This document shows positions 13,801 through 25,361 of a stretch of DNA of 64,000 nucleotides, one piece after another. The notes under the pieces were generated by a model. That model made no database searches and had not been told where the DNA came from. It worked only from the letters and a program-made list of their open reading frames with translations. Source of the DNA: Punica granatum (taxonomy: Eukaryota; Streptophyta; Magnoliopsida; Myrtales; Lythraceae). The stretch is taken from the NCBI RefSeq assembly GCF_007655135.1, contig NC_045130.1, positions 38,498,605 through 38,562,604 of the forward strand, written 5' to 3'. A program made the translations under genes and the position numbers. Each line of letters begins with the position of its first letter. Position 1 is the first letter of the stretch.

Positions 13801-16800
13801 ATGTTTTTTCCTCTGTTATCAGCAACCTTGCAGATTTGGTAGAAATGGTTTATATGATTGTCAGGCTTATGGAGCGACTCCAAGATCGTGGCACATTAAG
13901 GGTATGTAATGGATCATATTATTTGACAATGGGAAAATTTGTGGTTATATTGGTGGTAGTCAGCTAAGTTTATTCTTGCCAGGACAGAGGTTCGACCTGT
14001 TGATCCTCTACAGGATATATGTCCATATGGCCCCCAGCTGTAGTTCTTTCAACTGCTTCCAATAAACTTGGTGGTAGCTAATCCATCCTTTTCCAATGAG
14101 AGCTGCTACCAACAGTAGCATCCTTTAAGAAACAAATTTTCAAGGGTTTTAGGTCCCTTGTTTTCTTCTTTTTCTTTGTTCTCTTCTTGCTTTCAACTCA
14201 TTTATGATGAGGCGCTTTGTATACCACCTGTGTACTTTGTTCTTCACTCATAAATGAATTCTTATTATCCATCAAAAAAGAAAAAGAAAAAGAAACAACT
14301 TTTCAAGAGCTCTCAAGAACAATGAGTTTTTTACTATTTAGTATCCAACTTATAATAGACTCTCTTACTTTTTTCAATATAATGCTTTAGGTATCGAATA
14401 ATACATTATGTTGAAAAGTAAATTCCTTACTATTTAGCAAGTATCTTGATATATTCAGAACTGTCTAACAAGAATTCATCTACTAATTATCCTTTGATGA
14501 AGGTTTCTAAAAAATCGCGAAAGAGCAGAAAGAGGAAATTGAGTGACAAAATTGAAACAGAAAAAAAAGCAGCAACTTTAGGGGAGCATGCTGCACAGCA
14601 GAGAGAGAGAGCGATATCTAATGATGAACATTCAGCAAATGACAAAGAAGGCACACTGCATGAAAATCTCAACAGTGAAGGAGGGACGAGTATGCTTCCT
14701 GAGGCTGGTGTCCCTGACAAGCCTGATACATCTGCGGCAGAGCTAGAGAAACACGAGGGTGGCCAACTACAAACAGGGAAATCAGAATTTCTAAATGATT
14801 TCGGTGCTGAGACCAGTGATTCTTCTGAGGATGAGCAGTCAATAGCTTGCAATGAAGTTGATTTCCATGTATCCACCTTGGTATCAGCTTTCGCAAATAA
14901 CAGCATTATCCATAACCTCTGCTGGTTGCTGAAGTTTTACAAGAGCAACTCTGCTGATACTAACCATCATCTCATATCCATCCTGAGGAAGATTTCAGAT
15001 GATCTCGAGCTCTCCCCAATGCTATATCAGGTTTTTACTTCTGTTTAATACGAAAAAGTGATATTTAAATTCCAACAATCCCTAACATGTTGTCTAATCT
15101 TAAACTCCTTTCAGTTATCTCTCCTGACTATATTTCACGAGATACTGGTCGAGCAGAAGTCTCATTCAAGCAAGGATTATGCGAGCATAGTAGACTTTCT
15201 GACGGATTTGGTGAGAAGAATGCTTAGGAAGCTGAAAAATCAGCCTCTGCTTTTTGTGGAACTTCTTTTCTCAAAGACCCGCAGAGAGTGCCATCACATC
15301 AATGCCGAAAACTTATTGCATGAGGTTGGCAATCTAAAGAAACAAATTGGAAAGGATGAAAGAGTTTTAAATGGAGAAACCAGGCCTATGCATTCTGCAG
15401 GATGGGTCCAGCGAAGCATGGCAGATGCCTTGGGTGATGATGAAGCTGATGTTGTCATTTCCTATAATTTAGGGCCTCAGACGTAAGAAGTTTTCCATGA
15501 TCTTTGATACATCATAAGTCCTTTGATCTTGTTATGCATGGAAGTCTTGCAAATATGTTCCACTGATTCAAACTTTAAGTTGCCGTATTGTAGATGAGAA
15601 TGGGGGCTTCTTTTTTCCTTTATAAATAAATTAGTGGTAATTGAAAGATCTGACTTCTGTATTTTCCAGAAACGAAATGCACAGTGATGAAGCACCAGAA
15701 ATAGCCATTGTTTCAGATGGTGATATTGACAGGTATGATATCAAAGCGATGATTTAATTTGCAATTTTGTCATCAAAGAGTAAGCTGATAGAAATGGCTC
15801 ATGACAGTGGAAGTAGAGACCCAGGACATGAATCTGAACGGGTTCACAAGAAAAGGAAAAGATTGGTTTTGAACAGTGACCTGGAGACGAAAATTAGGGA
15901 TCTCTATGACAAGTAAGTGTATTTTGATCACAATACCAGCATCTACCTTTAGCCCCTAAAAAAAAGTATCGAAATTGAATTTGCATTTAACACTTGAAAG
16001 CATTTGAAATTGCGATGATAATTTTTGGTAATTATCCTTGACATTTTCTGACTGCTTTCTTCTTTTTCTTTTTTTACATTTTTTATTTTATAGATTCAAA
16101 GATGACCAGCGGTGTAGCCAACTGATTGCAGAAGCCCTAGATTCTGATGGTAAAGTTTCATCAGCTCAAGTTATGAACAAGCTTAAGCAGCTAGGATTAA
16201 AAGTCACAGGAAAGAAAAGGATGCGTTCCCCTTCTTCTGGACGTAAGAAACCTTTAGAAGAGGGAAATGCAGAGGAAACGGAAAATGGTTCTCTCAACTC
16301 AGATAATCTGGCAGAGGCTTCAAAAAGGCACCCTTCGTAAGTACACCCTCATGCTTGTCTTTGGCAGAACAGTCATGCCATTTTATGATGTGCTCGAAGG
16401 ACAACATTTTTCTTACTTTCTCTTTGTAAATCTCACTTCCTAAGCTACTAATTTTGCTTTAAAATGTCCTGCTGAAATTTTGGTGCTTTAATGATTCATT
16501 TTAGGCACACGAGGAAAAGGATATCTGCCTTGAGCGAAGATCAGGAAGCCAGGATAAGAACTCTATTTGAGGAGTGAGCATTTCCACCATTAAATTGCTT
16601 ATCTCGGCAGACTAGAAAAAGTTGTCTTCTCCTTTGTTTTGGATTACGTGATGCTCGGTGTTCAACTTATAGAATGCCACATTGCTCCAGGTTCAAGGAC
16701 CATAAGAGATGCAGTTATATGATAGCAAAGGCATTGGATGGTGATAATGGAACATTCACAACTGCTCAAATTTCTCGCAAACTAAAGCAACTTGGGTTAC

Positions 16801-18148
16801 AAGTTCCTAGGCGCGAGAAGACTGGAGATGGCTTGCATTTGAGAGACAAGAATCTTAGTGATTCTGATAGTGACAATCAGGATTCGGACAATGAAACACT
16901 GCTCTCCCTGAGGCTCAGGTATCTCTAGTACCATCCCTTTTCTTCCTTCAATTCTTTTTTATCATTTTTTTTTGGGTATTATATTATTTGGCTACTCTTC
17001 TAATGCATCCACTCTTCATATATTCAAAACTTGCCTCTTGTTTAAAATCTAATCATCGGTTGCCTCTTATGTTTGAATCTTCTTTTATCCTTCACTATGC
17101 ATCATATACTATATTCAGCCATCAAAGGAGAAAAAAAAAAGTCTCTTGTTGCAAAGTATGATCATGACCGTGAGTCATCCTTGAGATTGGTTTTATGAAG
17201 CATCCATGCTTAATCTTCATCATGGCAAATTCTTGTTTTTCATAGGGTTAGTTTTGCAAAGTAATGTGCTAATACAGTGATTCTTTACTACAGGGGCAAA
17301 TCGTTGGAAAATAAAGAGTCGCAGAACCAGAATTTGGGAGGGAATGATGACTCTGATGAGGAACTTCTAAGCTCTATCTTTCAGTAAGCCTTTGACATGA
17401 CTTACTGATTCTGGTCTTTTGCCTGAGTTACTTGTTATGAAATGTATTGTTACATCTGTGAATTCATTTTTCGTGAGGGAAGCTTTCAAGATTTATATAA
17501 TTACCTTACTAGACTCGTTTATTCCTTCTGTTCTTTTACCATGAACTAACTTTTCCTGCATGTTTATTAAACAGGAGAAGTCAAGCATTCCCCAAAAAGC
17601 CGAAGAAGGCCAAGAAGTCAAATAATGAAGAGCTTACTGCCTCTTCATCTGGGAGAGGACAAATAGACGAAAGCTCCGGAGATGTGATAACAGAAGATGT
17701 GATAGAAAGGTACAGTTAACTCGAGAAATTTAATCTTGCTTTGCTTCTGATGGCAATTACAGAGAAGTAATATGTGTGTGCGCGCACGTACATATATGTA
17801 GTGATCAATGCTGCATCAAAGATGTCCCCAGGGTTTAATGTATCATTTTCTTTTATCAGGGATGGATCGAACCAGCCCAGTGATTTAGAAATTGAATGCA
17901 CAGAACAAGCTATTGGTTTGAGAGATGTTATTAACTCTGGAGGCAATAACGAAGTTCAAATGACTGATAGAATTGCCACTGGCAGGCCTGAATCACCTAT
18001 CGAACCCATAGGTGCCTCATCATCTCAGCAACTGGAAGATGAGCTGGATGATTCAGACGATGATTTGTCCCTGGATGCATCAGCAGCCCAAGTGTCTATC
18101 AACAGGAGAAGGTTGAGGGTGGTGTTCGATGCCAATGACGAGGATTAA
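10838..18148 (+). CDS. TIM: TIMELESS/Tof1/Swi1 replication-fork protection protein
   Basis: This is the plant homologue of the fork-protection factor that, with TIPIN, couples helicase and polymerase and supports checkpoint signalling and cohesion in the nucleus. I read 20 exons: 10838-10940, 11094-11246, 11330-11489, 11643-11961, 12173-12310, 12388-12580, 12674-12804, 12920-13132, 13285-13451, 13823-13901, 14503-15030, 15115-15482, 15670-15732, 15808-15912, 16094-16336, 16505-16573, 16691-16918, 17294-17383, 17575-17709 and 17860-18148. The joined length is 3774 nt, an exact multiple of three (1257 aa). The N-terminus (GLGDVKEDNNGNRVGYKKGQ, then NLKDLLRFLRRDDP) is the Timeless domain. Residues from about 550 include a basic/acidic linker (KKSRKSRKRK, SDSSEDEQS). 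Exons 14-15 and 16-17 encode a duplicated module. The acidic tail ends VVFDANDED. The exon 11 acceptor (TTGATGAAG) is weak, so that boundary is the least certain. Confidence 0.93.
12858..12901. repeat. Short tandem repeat in TIMELESS intron 7
   Basis: The unit TTTCTGAATGTCCATTTCA occurs twice in a row with a partial third start. It is intronic and small. Confidence 0.7.
14145..14300 (+). mobile_element. Probable 5'-truncated LINE 3' end in TIMELESS intron 10
   Basis: The segment runs through GAGGCGCTTTGTATACCACC and CTGTGTACTTTGTTC, then AATGAATTCTTATTATCC and an A-rich tail interrupted by G (CATCAAAAAAGAAAAAGAAA). This arrangement, with the TTGTATAC and TGTGTACTT words before a poly(A) tail, resembles the 3' ends of plant L1-type elements as I remember them. 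There is no coding sequence left, and the 5' limit is uncertain. Confidence 0.45.
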
Positions 18149-19004
18149 CGATGCATTTTCTCATTCTTATGCGGTTTTTCTGTTCCACAGCAACCTATAG
18201 TACATATTATACCATCAGAAAAAAGCATTAGTTTGAACGCTTGCTTCATTGAAAGACTTAAACCTGTGACTAATTTCATTGGACTCACGTATCTTTACCC
18301 TAATTTCTGGCTGTTGTACCGATGTCCTTAAACTACTTCATGGCGTGACCTTTTGAACATAAAAAGAATTGGATGACTTTCCATAAGATTCACTTGAATT
18401 GCAAGACTCTTCAGAGTGTATGGTGTCACCAAAAGGAATTCATTCCACAAGATCAAATATACATGCATTTGTTGTTTTAACTTGAAGCCGTAGCATTAAA
18501 CGCCAACACGATCAGGTCATTTTTTTGCTCAAAGATCTTGTAAGATGATGTAGAAAGATGTGACTAGCCTCAACGAGTAACTTATTGCGATCTATATGTT
18601 TTCTTGATGCACAGGAAACTCGGACCTGTTCCCCAATCCTAACAAAATTTCAATTTGAAACTCTTAAGCCGGAATGTGAACTCGTCTGTTCTTTAATTGC
18701 CCGAAGATATCCTTCCAGCTCAACTGTTAATATGCGACTTGGCAAATTGAAACAGAGCTCTTGAAATTTGCAGAAGGTGACAGGGCTCAAGGGAGAATTC
18801 CTCTTGCTTTGCCTCATACGTTGGGGAGAAGAGGAACATATCAAATCTGCAAACATGATTATTATATACGAGGATTGTCTCTTCTTGTTGGAGGCCATTT
18901 GGACTGACAACTACATAAACAGAGCCTCAATATCGCTCTGAGCACCGAGCAAAAAACGTGTTCGAGTTACTGTTAGAGATAATCAGCTTGAACCTGCCTC
19001 TTAA
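18149..19004. other. TIMELESS 3' flank and promoter of the chitinase pseudogene
   Basis: About 0.85 kb without a gene I can support. An 86-codon minus-strand frame near 18650-18910 has no recognisable domain. No repeat was evident. Confidence 0.4.
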
Positions 19005-19841
<837 letters not shown>

Positions 19842-20083
19842 ATTACTCTATCATACAATAAACTACAACATTAAAACTACTATAGACTATCTTGGTATGT
19901 CGATATGTCACACTTCGGTTCTTGCTCTTAATAATACCTTCTGGATGTCTATTCCATGGATACAGTTCAGTGATCCTTACTCTTGAACAAGAGACAGGTC
20001 CTAATACTAATAATGTTACACGGTGGGTACCGACCTGTACTAGATGAGAGATGATTGGATCGAGACCGAGCCGGTTTTCTCGA

Positions 20084-23061
20084 TTATCGAGGAGACATGG
20101 TAGAGTAACTACACGTGGCGTTTGACGTCGATAGGTGGCTCGTGATAGTAAAAGAGCTGAAATTGTTGAATTCTCTCTTCATTGCCCTGTAAACTTGGTC
20201 TAGTCCTTCCTCAACCAACTCCAGGACAGTCTGAGGCATTGGGGGCATATTGATATCCATCGATCCTTCCAGCATCTTCACCACTTCCCCCATTGTCGGG
20301 CGCATGAAGACCTCGTCCTGAATGCACCAGAAGGCAACTTTCAAAGCTCGGATCAACTCTTCTTCCTCCACGGATCCCTCCATTCTCCGGTCCACCACTT
20401 TCATTGCTGACCCATTCGTCATCTCCTGAAGACAAGACATGAGTGATCGGTTTCTGAGTCCAAAAGTAGTTAAATTTAGTTATAGTCTGTTGGTTTCGAA
20501 AAGGTTACCTTGTAGGCCCACCCGGGGTAGAAGAAGTTCTCCACATCAAAGGACATGTCGAGGTTTCTCCGACCGCCGATAATCTCCAGTAGAAGCATCC
20601 CGTAACTATAAACATCGGCCTTTACAGTTGTCGGTCTGTTGCTGACCCATTCCGGGGCCAAGTAGCCTCTTGTTCCCCTTACCATCGTCATAACATGGGA
20701 ATGCTCCCTGTCCATCAGCTTAGCTAGCCCGAAGTCGGAGACTTTGGGGCAGAAATTCTCATCGAGCAAAATGTTCTCAGGTTTTATGTCACAGTGTATG
20801 ATCCTATTTCGGCACTGCTCATGGAAGTATGCGATCCCTTGCGCTGTTCCTAGGGCTATCTGGAACCGGGTTCCCCAATCTAGGAGTCTATCAGAGGAAT
20901 TACGCGAGGGGAAAATCCACTTGTCCAAGGAACCATTCTTCATGAACTCATAAACAAGAAGCCTGTGAATCGATTACCAAAGAGTTCAAGAACCTGGAAA
21001 TACTTTCGAGAACCGAATGCCCTAGCCAGGAATTACATACCTCTGTGATCCCTCGGAGCAGTAGCCACAAAGTCGAACCAGGTTCATGTGATGCATTGAG
21101 CCGATCGTGTTCACTTCAGTAATGAATTCCTTCTCTCCATGAGGCAGAACCCGATCGAGTTTCTTCACCGCGATTAAAGTGCCATCCACTAATGTTCCCT
21201 TATAAACACTCCCAAATCCTCCTGCAACATCACGAACCAAATCGGTTACAGTTGAACAAAATCTCACCATTTCTTGTCCTATTTCCTCTGTTTTGGCAAG
21301 GAAAATCAACATACCTGTTCCGAGCAGCTGGGCAAAGTTGCTCGTCCGGATCTGCAAATCACGGTAACTAAAATTCATCGGAGCGCCTGACAGGAACATC
21401 AGGGAGCTCTCCATGGCTTTCCTTAAGGATCTCCTTCTATGGACATTGTAGTACAGCAATGAGCAGAGGAGCCCAATGAGAATCACCATGATTGTAACAA
21501 TGGGAAGTACCACGACTTTCCTTTGGGTACTTCCAAGGCCGCCCGACGACCCCGAACCATTGGACCGGACCTTCACGAATAGGGTCGAGCCCGGGTCCTC
21601 GAACCCCCCAAAGTCCAACCCTTTCAGTACCCAACAGTAGGGCTGCTCCTCATCGAGCCCATACACAGAGGCAACACAGTCACAATCCGAGAGGCAAACA
21701 TCACCGCACTTTGAGACAGTTTCGATGTCGGAATAGTTCGCAATCACCGAATCCTCCATAAAGTAGTAACTCGTTTGCTGCACGGTCGAGGTCTTGAACT
21801 CGTCGGTCGTCCGGTTCCCCGCTCCGGACTTGCAGCTTCCAATCGACGAGGAGTCCTCCAAACATAGGCCAGTTGATTGGTCATTTGAGGTCCCGGGAAG
21901 GCACTTGCATGAGGCGTTTGTCTTGCTCTTGCTTAGCGTGCATATGCCATTCCCACAGATTCCCGCTATGTCGCAGGGGTTCGAGACTGCCGCCCAGTCC
22001 GCGATCCATTGGTGAGACCCGTTCACATCATCGTCCCACCGGTACAGCCGCATATTCCCATTCTTCTCGAGGGTCAGCCTCCGGAGGACCGAGCCAGTCT
22101 GCTTTGAGCCCGAACGGCCGTCATTGTTCTTATACACATAGACCGCCCCACCGGATGAGTCGCCATAGACGATCCCAAGGCTCCCATCCTGACCGAGGAC
22201 CGCTGTCACGTCCCCAGTAGCATTGGATATATCAGGCCCCATCCAATAGGAGTAGTTGGCATATGGCTCAGCCCCAACAACACCGCCGTGCGGCAGGTTA
22301 TAGGTGAGGGCGAGGCTGAGGGAGGTGGGCTGCTGGAGCATCTTGAGGGTGTAGTAGCCACCTTGCGGGCTGGAGACGGATGACATTAGCTCCATCGAGA
22401 CCGTGAGTGGCTGGTCAGGGAGGAGGGTGTCAGACGGGTGAGAGAAGCTCTGCCACGCCGGGAGGTCGGTGGAGTTGTAGAGCACGAAGTTGCCAGTATC
22501 CAACATGGAGGCGGCCCTGACGCCAATGCGGGATGTGTTGGAGGTCCATACCGTGGCGGCTCCATCGGTGAGGATGAGGTTGCCGGTACCGTCGAGCTCC
22601 AAGATGGCGTCTTTGCCAACGGGGGAGTTTCTATAATATATGTCGAGAGGATTGAGAGAGTGAAATTTTCGGATATTTTCACAACCTGCAGAAGCTTTTG
22701 TAAAGACTAGAGACATATATATGCATCCTATATCTTCTCAAAATGGAAAGGTACCGTATCGATGAGGCCGGTTGAACCCAGGACATTACCTGTTAGGGGA
22801 CCAAACAACTGTCCGGTCTCCCGGAAGTTGCGCGAACCATATAGCTATCTGGTACCGATCCTTTTCACCCGAGCCGGCGAAGCCAAAGGCAAAGGTCCCG
22901 TTTTCCGAAACCCACGCCTCATTTGCGCTCGCACGTAGTCTCGAACCCAAGCTGATCTCACCAGCCACGCCACATCCGCCAATGCATGCTCCCATGACAT
23001 AAATCCACAACACCACAAGCAAAGAAGAGTAGGAGGAGGAGGAGGAAGAAGAAGTAGCCAT
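20084..23061 (-). CDS. G-type lectin S-receptor-like Ser/Thr kinase (At5g24080-like)
   Basis: This is a plasma-membrane receptor kinase. Five exons (23061-22790, 22630-21315, 21221-21041, 20962-20509, 20425-20084) join to 2565 nt, or 854 aa. The order is: a signal peptide after a Ser run (LLVVLWIYVMGAC); a bulb-type mannose-lectin domain (ASANEAWVSENGTFAFGF, then LDTGNFVLYNS and WQSFSHPSDTLLPDQ); an S-locus/EGF-like Cys region (CDIAGICGNGICT); a PAN/Cys-rich part (CGDVCLSDCDCVASVYG); a membrane helix (VVLPIVTIMVILIGLL); and a kinase. The kinase has GTGGFGSVYKG, IAVKKLD, the RD-type loop IIHCDIKPEN, DFGLAK and GTRGYLAPEW, so it should be active. An upstream ATG at 23079 (MLFYVL) is an alternative start. 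The closest family known to me is At5g24080. The ligand is unknown. Confidence 0.92.
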
Positions 23062-23110
23062 GAGAACGTAAAAGAGCATACAGGATTACATTATTACAAG
23101 CTGAAGCTCA

Positions 23111-23133
23111 TAATATATATATATATATATATA
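23111..23133. repeat. (TA)n microsatellite
   Basis: A TA run of about 11 units lies about 50 bp upstream of the receptor-kinase start codon, within its promoter or 5' UTR. Confidence 0.9.
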
Positions 23134-25242
23134 GACATTTATGTAATTACAGAAATATTAGTGAGAGTGTGAGTTCTCTGGTACAGATGTGGAGAGGGTT
23201 CAATTTTTTTTTTCTCTATCACGTTTTGTTCTCGTTCTATTAATTGAGATTATTCTCGTTCAAATATTAACTTTTGAATTTTAAATTTTTATACTATAAT
23301 CAAAATCAGCCTACATAAAACGCAATTTATCAATCATGCTACACCTCTCGGTGGAGATCGGGTTTCATTCAATGAGAAGAACAGAACATATCGAGTAGCA
23401 TGGAATTGACACGTGCACATTTGGTGGGTGAGCTAAACTTTGAAAATCTAGCAACCGAAATGTCTGGCCGGCTGGCGGAGCAATATATAGAACTTGGAGA
23501 ATGTGGCACGTGTTAACAGCGCAACCGGCCGAAGGGCCGGTGGTCGGAGAGACACGTAGGCGCTTGCCGCCGTTCCATGAAACATCTAAGTGCCGAAGCT
23601 TAGTAGTTACGTACTTATGTTTTCGTTCACGTTCATTGAAGGCTTTCATATGATTAATGCCGAGTCGTTTTTTGATCTCGACTAGAATTAACAAACCTAT
23701 CCGGGCGATGCCCGATTGAGATCCATATGGAGTCTAATATATATCAGACAAAGCAACCTTTTCATGCGAACCGTGGCTCGACTTCATCTGAACGTACATG
23801 AACGTTACTTGATGATGCTTACGTTACTTGCGTACTCGAGGGGAAGGACGGTGCGTGGGCCATGTTTGGGGGTATAAAAGGTCAAGATATGTTGACAAGG
23901 GCGTCTACTAGTATGACTTATTAAGGATGATGACTTATTTGAAGGCTGCTCTTTGACTTTGTGCTAAGCTAATATTGACTACTATCCATGTGTTACGTTC
24001 TAGCAAGTTATCAATTCAAGCATGTCGAGATTTTCACACAAAGGGCAACCATGGTGCATTTCTTGGTATTGTCTATTCATATTCCGTACATATAATGAAT
24101 TAACGAAGAATTAAGATCAATTCTTCTCGAAAGGACAGGAATATCTTCATAATATGCCATGCAAAGCAAATTTTACCATCTATGATGATGATACACTTCA
24201 TATTGTATGGATATAAGTGATCTCTAAATACCTTTTTCCCAGTTCGACTAGTCGAGATCGGGAAAGAGAAGGTGCGACGTCGTGATATCCGGATTTCGAC
24301 CTGAAACCAAGAGGATCTTTTTAGTCAATTCTCACCAATATGACTCATCGTCGAACCTCCTCTCCTCCAATTCTCTCCTCTATCGTCAAGTGGGCCCCGT
24401 AAGCCGAACCCAGATTAGGCTGCCCCGAGAGCCCATATATCACTCCAAGACCCCAAAACGGGCCGGGCTCGGATGCCCATGGATGGGCCTAAAAGAACGT
24501 GGACTGCTTTTCCAATGCATCTCTTTTGCCCACCCCTAAAGTCTTGCTTTGACTCACTATTCACCCTAATTTCAAGAAAAAAAATATTAATTGAGTATTA
24601 CTCGTACACCGTTGATAAAATAACAACCAACCAATCATAATGTCTACAAGTGAAAATATATGGAAGTAATTTTTCACTTTAAAGGATTCTAATTGAGTGT
24701 TACTTAGTGAAGTAGATAAATAATACTCACAAAATCTTTGATTTTTATGTATTGTTGATTTCATGCCCTGAATATCGAGACATCGTACTTCTAGCTCTGG
24801 CTCGGCTCTTCACGAAGTTCACAATTTGCCTCATAAATACTCAAAAGCAAGTCCACGTGTTGATGGAATTCATGCCGCTATGATTACTTGTGACCAAAAT
24901 TTTACATTCGCTCGGGATTTCTTGTAAAGTAGAATCCATATATGGACATCTATCAGAAAAAGAATCCATGTATGGACTTTATCCGTGCTTCAAGTGCAGA
25001 CTGGTCTCATGTCGTGTGGACTTCATGGTACCGAGAAAATTGTACAAAGGGTACAAACGACTTAATTGCAAACTATAAGGTGCAAAGAGGATAGAATAGA
25101 AAACATTAGGGTGGAAAATAGAATTTACATATAATATGTAAATTATCTGCTCCCTTCTCCTTCTCCTACCTGCAACTGGCAGCATGGTAGCTCCGCCATA
25201 GCGGCGAGTTCAAGCTAGCTACCAATCAACCCAGCTCCACCT

Positions 25243-25245
25243 GCT

Positions 25246-25277
<32 letters not shown>

Positions 25278-25283
25278 TTCTTC
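25243..25283. repeat. (CTT)n microsatellite in the CPBP gene leader
   Basis: A CTT-type run of about 13 units, with one interruption, lies 80-120 bp before the CPBP ATG. Pyrimidine-rich leaders like this are common in plant genes and may be polymorphic. Confidence 0.9.
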
Positions 25284-25361
25284 ACTTCGCCGTCCTCCAT
25301 TCTGTTGCTGAGGAATTTAATCGGCCACTGATGCGTAATAAGCTGCAGCTCTCTGAGTCCC

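Larger units (their letters stand above)
23062..25361. other. Intergenic region between receptor kinase and CPBP gene
   Basis: About 2.3 kb. It holds a (TA)n tract at 23111-23133 just upstream of the kinase gene and a (CTT)n tract near the CPBP start. Near 24380-24500 there are several GGCCC/GGGCC words. I see no gene or intact transposon. Confidence 0.4.
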
